NCBI RefSeq assembly: GCF_004307995.1
Contig: NZ_SIRE01000002.1
Coordinates: forward strand, 372,001-436,000
Direction: 5' to 3'
Source: Paenibacillus thalictri
Lineage (GTDB): Bacteria; Bacillota; Bacilli; Paenibacillales; NBRC-103111
DNA: 64,000 bases
The position numbers were made by a program, and so were the translations under genes. The notes beneath the pieces are model-generated. The model saw only the letters and a program-made list of their open reading frames with translations. It was not told the origin of the DNA and made no database searches. Shown piece after piece: positions 1 through 8,809 of this stretch; position 1 is the first letter of the stretch; each line of letters opens with the position of its first letter.

Positions 1-1185
1 CAGCGGGCGCCGTTCCAGCGAATGATGAACGGGACGATCAAGACAATGCTGGGATACGTTCTGCTGCAGATCGGGGCGTCGGCGGCAGGCACCTCGCTGT
101 CCAATTTATCGACGATCATCCAAAGCGGGTTTCAAATCATCGGCATCATTCCGCACAATGAAACAATTGTCGCTTTGGCGCAAATCAATTACGGCCAAGA
201 AATTGCCGTCATCATGCTGATCGGCATGGTGCTGCATTTGGGCATTGCCCGGTTTACGCGGTTCAAATATATTTTTCTGACCGGCCATCACATGTTGTTT
301 ATGGCCTCCATGCTGGCCGGGCTGCTTGTCGCCATGCCTCTGGCGGCCTGGCAGACGTATTTGTTCGGCGGTATTTTTTTGGCGCTGAGCATGTCCTTTG
401 GTCCGGCCGTCATTCAGCCGCATGTGCGCAAAGTGATCGGAAGCAACGATTTTGCCGTCGGCCATTTCAACAGCGCCGGTTACCTGATTGCCGGCTGGAT
501 CGCGCGGCTGGTCCGCTCCAAGGAAGAACGGGAAACGTCGGACAAGCTGAAGAAAGTGCAGATGTTTTTTCAGGACCATATGATCGTAATCAGCGTGTTT
601 ACGTTTATTTTGTTTCTGGTGTCCGGATTTTTCGTCTCCGCCAAAGGTTTTGGCGAAATGTTCTCCGGACGGCATTATTTGGTCGTATCGGCAATGCAGG
701 CCATCTGGTTTGCCGCAGGCGTGTTTATCATCTTGGCAGGCGTACGGATGATGCTTTCGGAGATCATCCCCGCTTTCCACGGCATTGCCGAAAAGGTGGT
801 GCCAAACGCCATACCGGCGATCGACTGCCCCGTCTTGTTCACGTATTCGCCGCTGTCCGCGGTGGCCGGTTTCCTGCTCAGCTTTGCCGGAGGACTGCTG
901 GCGATGGCGCTGCTCTACTCGTATCAATATACCGTGATCATTCCCGGCGTCATCCCGCATTTCTTCTCCGGCGGCGCCGCCGGCGTGATCGCTTACAAGC
1001 TGGGCAGGCGGCGGGGGCTGATCGTCGCTTCGTTGTGCCACGGCTTTCTGGTCACGCTGCTGCCGATCTTTCTCATCCCGCTGCTATCGGGCCTTGGTTT
1101 TATCCGGGCGACGTTTGCGGACAGCGATTTTTCCGTGATCGGCGTTATTGTCCATTGGCTGCTGAAGCTGGCGTTTCATGGCTGA
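1..1185 (+). CDS. ulaA: PTS ascorbate-type transporter subunit IIC (5' truncated)
   Basis: Integral membrane permease of the UlaA/SgaT family, which moves L-ascorbate or a related sugar acid across the membrane while it is phosphorylated. The reading frame is open from base 1, and the residues before the first Met (QRAPFQR) already align with the family, so the gene begins upstream of the window. Family hallmarks are GTIKTMLGY near the start, ARFTRFKYIFLTGHH at about residues 75-90, and a string of hydrophobic segments. The partner IIA and IIB proteins are not downstream, so they must lie upstream or elsewhere. The exact substrate is inferred from the family; other sugar acids are possible. 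Confidence 0.85.
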   Translation, partial: QRAPFQRMMNGTIKTMLGYVLLQIGASAAGTSLSNLSTIIQSGFQIIGIIPHNETIVALAQINYGQEIAVIMLIGMVLHLGIARFTRFKYIFLTGHHMLFMASMLAGLLVAMPLAAWQTYLFGGIFLALSMSFGPAVIQPHVRKVIGSNDFAVGHFNSAGYLIAGWIARLVRSKEERETSDKLKKVQMFFQDHMIVISVFTFILFLVSGFFVSAKGFGEMFSGRHYLVVSAMQAIWFAAGVFIILAGVRMMLSEIIPAFHGIAEKVVPNAIPAIDCPVLFTYSPLSAVAGFLLSFAGGLLAMALLYSYQYTVIIPGVIPHFFSGGAAGVIAYKLGRRRGLIVASLCHGFLVTLLPIFLIPLLSGLGFIRATFADSDFSVIGVIVHWLLKLAFHG

Positions 1186-1214
1186 AAATCACTGATTGAT
1201 GAGCGGCAAAAATA

Positions 1215-1235
1215 AGCCGGGAGGCGGTCCCGGCT
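1215..1235 (-). terminator. Terminator hairpin between convergent genes
   Basis: Perfect 8-bp stem AGCCGGGA/TCCCGGCT with a 5-nt loop. The T-rich tail (TTATTTTTGCC) follows it on the minus strand, so it mainly ends the large minus-strand gene; it may also stop ulaA transcription. Confidence 0.7.
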
Positions 1236-1306
1236 GCAAAATAAAGTCCATTGGACAGACTCCTTAATGGAACGGTCCTGAAATCAGGGTGCTTTCATTG
1301 CTTGCG

Positions 1307-4300
1307 CTATTCCTCATGTTCCTCTATGGTAATATGGGCCGTTGTCGTTACATTACCGAGTTTGGTGTGAAGAATCGATCGAATCATATGTTGTTCCAAG
1401 AAACTGATCAGGGGCGCAACCAGCCGAAAGCGAACGATGTCGATCTCCCCGGGCATATTGATTCCCAGATTGATATCGGCGCCATTTAAAATTCTCATCA
1501 GCAACGGTCTGTTTCGAACAATAAGCGATTGCGGCAGATGTTTAAAACCTCTCGGTAAATGAATGAGCAAGTTTTTCTCGATTGGAATGTTAGCGATATT
1601 TTGCACGGTGATGGTCACTACCGTTTCTCCCCCAGGCGGAATTATCGGCGGGTTTACATCTATGATTACGATGGGAGGCGGCTGCGGCGGTGACGGCGGC
1701 TGTGGCGGCGTTGGCGGCTGAGGTGGTATCGGCGGCTCTTTCTTGTTCCAAATGGCGTATAAGTTCTGATCGGATTGAATGCCCAATCCATCGTTGCCCG
1801 TTATGACAGTTTTTCGTTCGCTTGGAGGATCGGCGACATATTGGTATTTTTCCCCTGTCCCCGTTCCATTGTCGTTGAGCGACCATCCAAAGAAATTAAA
1901 ATCTTGCAACACCATGTTGTTCGGGTTATTCTGCACCATGACATAATTGTCATTTATATAGACATTATGATCTACGGGTACCGAACCTGAAGTTAACGCG
2001 GCTCTGTTTACGGATTGGGTATTTGCAAAATAAGTCACAAAAAGCTGAAATTGCAGCACCTTAAGCCTTAACACCGTTTCGCTAATGATATTTGCCAATG
2101 CAGTCGGTTCAGAGCTAAAATTCAAGGTAGTATGCCGGTCAACCAATTTCTTATTCTGATAAGTTCCTCCGTTGAGTATTAAGAAGTAACTCGAATCTTC
2201 GCCTGTAAAAGCAACGTATTTATATAATGGCGGGATGGAAACGTCCACACCGTCAGTTGCACCTTGAGAAGTAACGACAAGTTCCTCTGATGTGTCAATC
2301 CGGTTAATCCCGTTTATTCCGTCTGTTACCCTGCCCTTATAAAAGGTTGCGTTTATGATGTTGGCCGGGGCATTCCCGGTATTTACGATTCCTCCTGATG
2401 CAAGCCATTGGTTTTCCGTCATGGTCACATCATCATTGATTAATCCGGTCCATAGCTGATCACGCTGGTTGAAGGTATTGTCCACAAAGGTGCCGCTAAT
2501 CGGAGGAGAGGCATCAAAAAAGACGGAATTAGGTAAACCGGTCCAGATCCCGGTAAAATTGATGGCATAAGCAACCACATGGGTTGTGTTATCGATTTCC
2601 AGTGTATCCACATTGGAAGACCCTTTTATCGAGCGATCTGCAGCGTCCGCTGGTGTTCTTCTGGAATAAGCAACTTCCGATATGCCAATGCCGTTGGCAT
2701 CAATCCCGGCATAAGCTGTCACCACGCTGTTGCTTACAATATGAATGGACTGAATATGAGATTTATTTTCGATCAAACCGGCATTAGCCGGATCTTTGTT
2801 TTCGGTAAAACTCGCGCCGATCCCCGGAGCTTCATTTCCTCCAAATGCTCCGCCAATTTGGGTGTTCTCAATACGAATCGAATCTATAGTTGATGTGCCG
2901 CCGAAATCATATTGTACAGGAGACTCAGCTATGCGAAAATCATTGGCATACCCTGTTCCTATACCCGGCCCTTTATCAAACTCAAATACATCGCCGTTCT
3001 TAAACATGCCTCCCTTGACGGCTTCGATGGTTGAATTTCGCAAAACGATGGAATTAACGTGACTTTCGCCTCCGTTGGTTGAATATCCCGCACCGATGCC
3101 GGGAGCCCCCCTTCCCCCCGTAATGCTGGAAACCATAACACCGTCCAACAAAATATTTCCTATCTTGGAAATACCGTTGGTCGTAGAGACGACACTTCTG
3201 GCGGCTGTCGCACCGGAACCGATCCCTGTACCCCCTATTATGCTCGCTTGCGTATCCAAAAAGGGGAAGGCGGCTATCGAATTAAAAGTAGAGTTGGTTA
3301 TCGTAATATCTCCTAGCGACCAATTTTTCCAATCGTTCACGAGGTCTGCCCCTTGAAATGTGCCTATCATAGAAGCCACATTGCCTTCCATGCCATTCCC
3401 CGTACCAATACCAGCTCCGAAGTTGCCTCCAACAACATCGCCAAAAGTGGAGTTGGAAATCGTGATAGAACCAACTGATGATTGGCTCTGGTCAAAATCC
3501 GCTCTTCCCGAACCAATTGCAGCGCTGTTTAAGCTTCCGAAAACACGATCCAGCGTGGAATCTGTGATTTCCAATGCATTTACTCTGGATATCGCCCCTC
3601 GCAATGCATAAGCCGCGCCAATGCCGACACCCGAATCGTTGACCGGATCACCGCCGCTCGATGCTAGAATAATATGCGATTGTTGGATAATAATTTTATC
3701 TACAATTGCTATCCCTCTTGCCTCTCCCTGATTTGTCGCCCCGCCCGTGCCAATGCCCGCACCGCTAAACCCGCTGGATGCTTCCGTAATCACAGCGCCA
3801 TCGGTAATTTCAATGTTGCCGACACTGGAGGTTCCGCCGACTCCATACCCTGTACCAATCCCGGCGCCTCCCGGCGTGTTGAATGTATTGGTCGAACCTC
3901 TCGCCTCTACCGTTCCGCCTGAAATCAAGATACTTGCGACCGTGCAAGTGCTGTTAGCGGCGGCCGTACCCGGACCGATGCCTGGCGAATTGGCTAAACC
4001 TACAGCTACAGTGGTTCCATTGGTAATGGAGATCACACCGGTTTTGACGAGCACATTCGAGGTTGCAAGCCTAACGACCCCGCCCGTCCCAATCCCCGCG
4101 CCATTGGCACTGCCTGTCGCAATGACGTTGGCATTGGAAATGGTGATGTCCTGCACCATGGATGTGGAGTCTGCGCCTTGAGCCGAACCCGCGCCAATGC
4201 CTGCGCCTCCTTGTCGCAAAGGTGAAGCCGCAGCCGTAATGTCTCCGCCCAAAATAGTAATAGAGCCGGCTGACGATGTACCTCCGCCGTTGGCAAAACC

Positions 4301-5413
4301 CGAGCCGATACCGGAGCCGCCGTTAGAATCCACGGAAGTGATGCTGTTGCCCCCGATTGCCGTAATCGTACCTGAGCTAATGAGTATATTGCCGACGGAA
4401 GAAATCGCTGCAAACCTTGTTCCTGCAGCGCCTATGCCGCTTCCTGTAAAGTTCACGACAGTTCCGCCGGTAGCTATAATAACCCCGGCATCAATGGTGA
4501 TATCGCCAACGCTGGACTCGCCGTTTGCCGCCGTAGGCCAGGACGATCCGATACCGGAGCCGCTGCTGCTGCCAGTTGCGCCGCTTGCAGAACCGCCGGT
4601 TGCTGTCACTTCGGTGTCCGCTCCGCCAATCGTAATGCTCTCTACTCTGGAGACGGCATTTGCGCCCGCACAAGCAGAACCGATGCCTGCGCCGCTAAAA
4701 TTTGTGGTGAAATCGCCGCCTTTGGCCGTAACTTTTCCACCATTAATGACAATGCCGGTCACAACGGAGGACCCCACACTGGCATGACCCGAACCAATCC
4801 CCGCGCCGCCATTGCTGGCAACGTTTCCTCCGGTGGCATTGACAATGCCTCCATCGATGACAATCGTCCCGAAAGAAGAACCCGCAGCCAAGGTAGACGC
4901 GCCTGCTCCTATGCCGGCGCCGCTGAAACGGGCGGCTACGGTTGTCGTATACCCGATTGCCGTGATTACGCCGCTTGTAATGGTTAAATTACCGCCTTTT
5001 GAATTTATACTGCTGCCAATCCCCGAAGAACCGAATCCGCCAATTGCCGTCAAAGTACCGCCTGGCGTATCGGTGTCTTCTTCAAGGGTAAGGCTGGCGC
5101 CCTGCAGTATTTCTAATCCTGCCTTACCCAAAGTGGCGCTGCCTCCTGTACTTTCCAATCTGCTGTCACCGACAAGCCGCATGAGTACATCACTGCTGCT
5201 TACTGAAATCGGTGCATTGGCGGTTGAAGTTGTAATGGAGACTTGATCCAATATAACGTTTACAGCGCCTGCAAGAACCAATTTATACGTGTTAGTCGTC
5301 CCGATTACTCGATAAATAACAAGCGGATTGCTTAATGTGACTACATTGCCGGTAACGTTAACGCCATTAACCGGGTCAGATGAAGGGTTAGATATATCCA
5401 CAATAACATCCAA
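1307..5413 (-). CDS. Large GIG-repeat beta-solenoid protein with Pro-rich linker
   Basis: No function recognised. The 1368-residue protein starts at TTG, with AAGGAG 8 nt upstream. Residues of roughly 125-925 hold about 20 imperfect repeats of 35-45 residues, each with a short strand (ITI..G.VTATGG) ending in a GAGIGSG-type turn, typical of a parallel beta-helix. Around 1145-1222 is an InlB-B/Flg_new-like segment (FFGWS...LYAIW), then a Pro-rich linker (PPQPPTPPQPP, about 1227-1247) and a C-terminal beta-sandwich-like domain (about 1250-1368). There is no signal peptide, LPXTG motif or membrane segment, which is odd for a surface-type repeat protein. Possible roles (inferred) are a spore-surface or filament protein, or non-classical export. 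Confidence 0.8.
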   Translation of the reverse strand: MDVIVDISNPSSDPVNGVNVTGNVVTLSNPLVIYRVIGTTNTYKLVLAGAVNVILDQVSITTSTANAPISVSSSDVLMRLVGDSRLESTGGSATLGKAGLEILQGASLTLEEDTDTPGGTLTAIGGFGSSGIGSSINSKGGNLTITSGVITAIGYTTTVAARFSGAGIGAGASTLAAGSSFGTIVIDGGIVNATGGNVASNGGAGIGSGHASVGSSVVTGIVINGGKVTAKGGDFTTNFSGAGIGSACAGANAVSRVESITIGGADTEVTATGGSASGATGSSSGSGIGSSWPTAANGESSVGDITIDAGVIIATGGTVVNFTGSGIGAAGTRFAAISSVGNILISSGTITAIGGNSITSVDSNGGSGIGSGFANGGGTSSAGSITILGGDITAAASPLRQGGAGIGAGSAQGADSTSMVQDITISNANVIATGSANGAGIGTGGVVRLATSNVLVKTGVISITNGTTVAVGLANSPGIGPGTAAANSTCTVASILISGGTVEARGSTNTFNTPGGAGIGTGYGVGGTSSVGNIEITDGAVITEASSGFSGAGIGTGGATNQGEARGIAIVDKIIIQQSHIILASSGGDPVNDSGVGIGAAYALRGAISRVNALEITDSTLDRVFGSLNSAAIGSGRADFDQSQSSVGSITISNSTFGDVVGGNFGAGIGTGNGMEGNVASMIGTFQGADLVNDWKNWSLGDITITNSTFNSIAAFPFLDTQASIIGGTGIGSGATAARSVVSTTNGISKIGNILLDGVMVSSITGGRGAPGIGAGYSTNGGESHVNSIVLRNSTIEAVKGGMFKNGDVFEFDKGPGIGTGYANDFRIAESPVQYDFGGTSTIDSIRIENTQIGGAFGGNEAPGIGASFTENKDPANAGLIENKSHIQSIHIVSNSVVTAYAGIDANGIGISEVAYSRRTPADAADRSIKGSSNVDTLEIDNTTHVVAYAINFTGIWTGLPNSVFFDASPPISGTFVDNTFNQRDQLWTGLINDDVTMTENQWLASGGIVNTGNAPANIINATFYKGRVTDGINGINRIDTSEELVVTSQGATDGVDVSIPPLYKYVAFTGEDSSYFLILNGGTYQNKKLVDRHTTLNFSSEPTALANIISETVLRLKVLQFQLFVTYFANTQSVNRAALTSGSVPVDHNVYINDNYVMVQNNPNNMVLQDFNFFGWSLNDNGTGTGEKYQYVADPPSERKTVITGNDGLGIQSDQNLYAIWNKKEPPIPPQPPTPPQPPSPPQPPPIVIIDVNPPIIPPGGETVVTITVQNIANIPIEKNLLIHLPRGFKHLPQSLIVRNRPLLMRILNGADINLGINMPGEIDIVRFRLVAPLISFLEQHMIRSILHTKLGNVTTTAHITIEEHEE

Positions 5414-5507
5414 AAATAGTGCTCCTTCCCTTAATAACTTTTTGACGGCAGTATATTCAAATAGCTTGGAACTAGTTTCACAAATTCTAAAATAGGTGAT
5501 TTGCCCG

Positions 5508-5534
5508 GCCTCCTTACGGAGGCTCTATTTTTTT
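5508..5534 (+). terminator. Rho-independent terminator in the leader of the ABC operon
   Basis: GCCTCC-TTAC-GGAGGC followed by TCTATTTTTTT on the plus strand. No plus-strand gene lies upstream for more than 4 kb, so it may be a leader attenuator for the binding-protein gene at 5651 rather than the end of a gene. Confidence 0.6.
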
Positions 5535-5570
5535 GCCGCGACAAACGGCAATTAGTTGGACTATCCATAT

Positions 5571-5584
5571 TGTAAGCGCATCCA
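5571..5584 (+). promoter_or_regulatory. Possible CcpA cre-like site
   Basis: TGTAAGCGCATCCA matches 12 of 14 positions of the TGWAANCGNTNWCA cre consensus and lies about 70 bp upstream of the binding-protein start. A single match this short can occur by chance. If real, it would link the transporter to carbon control. Confidence 0.3.
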
Positions 5585-5650
5585 TTATGATGATAAAGCA
5601 ATCGCACCACTCAAATATCGTCCATTTCAAGGAAGGGGTTAAAGTTAAAC

Positions 5651-6769
5651 ATGAAAAAATGGTTCAGTATTGCACTTGTCACGATGCTTGCATCCTCCGT
5701 GCTTGCCGCATGCGGCAGCTCCACAAATTCCGGCTCCGGCAGTACGCCGGCAGCCAGCTCCACACCGGCTCCGGCGGCCAAACCGGCCGATAAACCGGCT
5801 GACAAACCCGCGGACAAACCTGCGGAGAAAGTAACGGGCAAGGTCAGCGTCTACGTCGGCTTCCAGGAGGACCACGCGATTGCCGCCATGAAGCAGTTCA
5901 CCAAAGATACCGGGATTGAAACGGAAATGGTGCGCATGTCGGCCGGCGAGATTTTGGCTAAGGTCCGTGCGGAGAAAGACAACCCGAAAGCCGACGTCTG
6001 GTACGGCGGGCCGGCGGATACGTTTGTGGCCGGCATGCAGGAAAATCTGCTCGAAGCCTACAAATCGCCGGTAGCGGCGAAAATCGACGCCAAATACAAG
6101 GACCCGGACGGCTACTGGTCGGGCATTTACGCCGGCGCGATCGGTTTTGCCTCCAATAAGGATTTTCTGAAGAAAAACAATGTGAAAGCTCCGGAAAAAT
6201 GGGAGGATTTGCTGAACCCGGCGTTTAAAGGGCAAATCGTCATGGCAAACCCGGGTTCCTCCGGCACGGCTTATACGATGATTTACAGCGTGCTGAAGGT
6301 GCTGGGCAGCGAAGACAAAGGTTTCGATTACTTGAAGAAACTTCATCCGCAGGTGCAGCAGTACACCACAAGCGGCGCGGCTCCGGGCCGGATGGTCGGC
6401 ATGGGCGAAGCCGGCATCGGCATTTTGTTCGCTCACGACATCATCAAATACCAGGAAGAAGGCTTCAACACAATCGAGATGACGATTCCGAAGGACGGCA
6501 CAGGTTACGAAACCGGCGCGGTAGGCATCGTGAAAAACGCCAAAAACAAAGCGCAAGCGCAGAAATTCGTCGACTGGGCGCTTGGAGTTAGCGCACAGGA
6601 GCTCGGCCAAACGGTCGGCAGCTTCCAAAGCTTGACCAACCCGGAAGCCAAAAATCCGGCCAAAGCGATCAAGCTGGCGGAAATCAATACGATCAAATAC
6701 GACATCGTCGAAGCCGGCAAGGAACGCCAGCGTCTGCTCGACAAATGGAATAAGGAAGTCAAAAAATAA
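5651..6769 (+). CDS. FbpA/AfuA-type ABC substrate-binding lipoprotein
   Basis: Extracellular ligand-binding component of an FbpABC-class importer. A lipoprotein signal peptide ends in the lipobox LAAC at about residues 18-21, followed by a Thr/Pro/Ala linker with three KPAD repeats and the binding domain (VYVGFQEDHA onward). It is usually annotated as Fe(III)-binding, but the adjacent tyrosine pair of FbpA is not visible. It has an AHD motif (FAHDIIKY) and TGYE instead, more like AfuA of Actinobacillus, which binds hexose phosphates. The substrate is therefore open. It is first in an operon with permease, ATPase and a second binding protein. SD AAGGGG is upstream of ATG. Confidence 0.85.
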   Translation: MKKWFSIALVTMLASSVLAACGSSTNSGSGSTPAASSTPAPAAKPADKPADKPADKPAEKVTGKVSVYVGFQEDHAIAAMKQFTKDTGIETEMVRMSAGEILAKVRAEKDNPKADVWYGGPADTFVAGMQENLLEAYKSPVAAKIDAKYKDPDGYWSGIYAGAIGFASNKDFLKKNNVKAPEKWEDLLNPAFKGQIVMANPGSSGTAYTMIYSVLKVLGSEDKGFDYLKKLHPQVQQYTTSGAAPGRMVGMGEAGIGILFAHDIIKYQEEGFNTIEMTIPKDGTGYETGAVGIVKNAKNKAQAQKFVDWALGVSAQELGQTVGSFQSLTNPEAKNPAKAIKLAEINTIKYDIVEAGKERQRLLDKWNKEVKK

Positions 6770-6995
6770 TTTGTTTTTTGTTGGGAGACGCGCCTTGCGT
6801 TGCGACGGGGGATGCCACGCAGGAGATGCAGGAGTCTGCTTGAGGATGACAGCCATCACACGCCAACCTCTCTCTCGCTGAGAGCTGTGCGAGATGTTCG
6901 AAAGAAGGCCTGGCTTTGTCCCGCCCGCCGGACAACCTCAAACGAGGGCAAGGCGCGCTCCCGCCTATCCGCCATAGAAAGGAGTTCCAACTCAA

Positions 6996-8675
6996 GTGAA
7001 CTTCTCCAAAACAGCAAGCGAAATGAAAAAGCTCGCCCGCGACCCGGTGCTGCTGCTGTGCATTGCGCTGGTGACGATTTTCCTGGTGCTATTTGTCGTC
7101 TACCCGATGCTGCAAATATTAAAAGCAAGTTTTCTGAACCGCGAAGCGCAATTTTCCATCGAAGCTTATATCCGGATTTTATCCGGCCAGCAGTTGTTTA
7201 CTCCGCTAAAAAACTCGCTGCTGCTCGCGTTTATCGTCTCTTCCTTGTCAACCGTAATCGCTTATGTATTTGCTTACACGTTTGCTTATGTTAATGTGCC
7301 GCTGAAAAAGCTGTTTAACAGCATCGCCATTTTACCGATCATCTCTCCTCCGTTTGTGATCGCGCTTTCGGCAATTTTGCTGTTCGGCAAGCAAGGTTTC
7401 GTGTCCAAACATCTGCTTGGCATGACCAACGCCAACATTTACGGTTTAAACGGGCTTGTGCTTGTGCAGACGCTCACCTTTTTCCCGATCGCTTTTCTCG
7501 TTCTCGCCGGTTTGCTTCGTTCGATCAGCCCGGCGCTGGAAGAAGCCAGCCTCAATATGGGGGCAGGCAAACTGAAGACGTTTCTGAATGTCACCTTGCC
7601 GCTCACCGTTCCCGGCATTGCCAACGCTTTTTTGCTCGTGTTCGTGCAATCACTTGCCGACTTCGGCAATCCGATGACCATTGGCGGCAACTATACGACG
7701 GTGGCGCGCGAAGTGTACATGCAAGCCGTCGGCAGCTACGACATGCAGGCCGGTTCGGCGCTGGCGATGCTGCTGTTGTCCATCACGTTTATCGTGTACG
7801 CGCTGCAAAAATTTTGGGTCGGCAAAAAAAGCTATGTCACCGTCACCGGCAAGCCGGTTAACGGACGCCGGATGATCGACAGCGGCTGGTTCAAATACGC
7901 GACGTTCGCCGTCTGCTTTATTCTTTCCATCGTAGTTATCGCCTTTTACATCCTGGTGCCGATCGGTTCGTTTATCAAGCTGTGGGGCATTAACAACAGC
8001 TTTACGCTGGATCATTACATCTACGTGTTCTCGCTTGGCCAGAAACCGCTGAAGGATACGACCGAACTGGCGCTGATCGCCACGCCGCTGGCCGGACTGC
8101 TTGGCATGATTATCGCTTTCCTGATCGTCCGCAAGCAATTTTTCGGCAAAAAAGCGCTGGAGGCCATCAGCATGATTTCGATCGCCATCCCCGGCACCGT
8201 GCTGGGCATCGCGTACGTGCTGAGCTTTAATACGGCGCCGCTGGCGCTGACCGGAACGGCGATCATTATATTGGCCGCGTTTATTATCCGGGCCATCCCG
8301 GTAGGCATTCGCTCGGGGATCGCCTCCCTGCAGCAAATCGACCCTTCGATTGAGGAAGCGGCGACCAATCTGGGCGCAAGCCAGACGAAAACATTTTTCA
8401 GCGTTGTGCTGCCGCTCATTAAACCGGCGTTTTTCAGCGGGCTTGTCTACAGCTTTGTGAAAAGCATGACGGCGATGAGTGCGGTCATTTTCCTCATATC
8501 CGCCAAGCACAACCTGCTGACCGCTTCAATCCTCGCCCAAGTCGAGATCGGCAAAATCGGCGCAGCCAGCGCTTATTGCACGATTCTGATCGTGATTATG
8601 AGCGTGGCGCTGCTGCTGCTTAATTTCCTGGTCAAGATTTTCGGCGGTTCCAAGGAATACACGTCCCTTTCATAA
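6996..8675 (+). CDS. Fused two-domain ABC permease (FbpB/AfuB type)
   Basis: Single 559-residue permease carrying two transmembrane-domain halves, so one protein replaces the usual permease pair. The halves each carry an EAA-type cytoplasmic loop: ALEEASLNMGA.KLKTF.NVTLPL at about 175-200 and SIEEAATNLGASQTKTFFSVVLPL at about 450-475. About 12 membrane helices are apparent. The start is GTG with AAAGGAG 11 nt upstream. The 226 bp separating it from the binding-protein gene hold no gene; I see only GC-rich short inverted repeats there, which could lower permease expression relative to the binding protein (inference). Confidence 0.9.
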   Translation: MNFSKTASEMKKLARDPVLLLCIALVTIFLVLFVVYPMLQILKASFLNREAQFSIEAYIRILSGQQLFTPLKNSLLLAFIVSSLSTVIAYVFAYTFAYVNVPLKKLFNSIAILPIISPPFVIALSAILLFGKQGFVSKHLLGMTNANIYGLNGLVLVQTLTFFPIAFLVLAGLLRSISPALEEASLNMGAGKLKTFLNVTLPLTVPGIANAFLLVFVQSLADFGNPMTIGGNYTTVAREVYMQAVGSYDMQAGSALAMLLLSITFIVYALQKFWVGKKSYVTVTGKPVNGRRMIDSGWFKYATFAVCFILSIVVIAFYILVPIGSFIKLWGINNSFTLDHYIYVFSLGQKPLKDTTELALIATPLAGLLGMIIAFLIVRKQFFGKKALEAISMISIAIPGTVLGIAYVLSFNTAPLALTGTAIIILAAFIIRAIPVGIRSGIASLQQIDPSIEEAATNLGASQTKTFFSVVLPLIKPAFFSGLVYSFVKSMTAMSAVIFLISAKHNLLTASILAQVEIGKIGAASAYCTILIVIMSVALLLLNFLVKIFGGSKEYTSLS

Positions 8676-8682
8676 TAGAGTG

Positions 8683-8800
8683 TTACGATGCGAGTTTTCC
8701 TTCGGAAAACTCTTAGCTTATCCTTACGACGCGAGTTTTCCTTACGGAAAACTCTTAGCTTATCCTTACGACGCGAGTTTTCCTCCGGAAAACTCTTAGG
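8683..8800 (+). repeat. Three tandem copies of a 41-42 bp hairpin repeat
   Basis: Units begin at 8683, 8724 and 8766. Each contains GAGTTTTCC, a 2-4 nt loop and GGAAAACTC, followed by TTAGCTTATCC. The last copy runs directly into the AGGAGGT ribosome binding site of the ATPase gene. Loop bases differ (TTC, TTAC, TCC) while the stems are kept, suggesting selection on the hairpins. Confidence 0.9.
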
Positions 8801-8809
8801 AGGTCCCCC

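Noticed and set aside
3747..5246. Long plus-strand Pro/Ala-rich frames inside the GIG-repeat gene
   Set aside because: They are the complement of the repeats; the periodicity comes from the minus-strand coding sequence.
5645..6859. 404-codon minus-strand frame over the first binding-protein gene
   Set aside because: Shadow of a lipoprotein with a clear lipobox and family motifs.
6781..6995. Small gene between the first binding protein and the permease
   Set aside because: Frames there have no plausible start with SD and show biased Arg/Ser composition; only short inverted repeats are visible.
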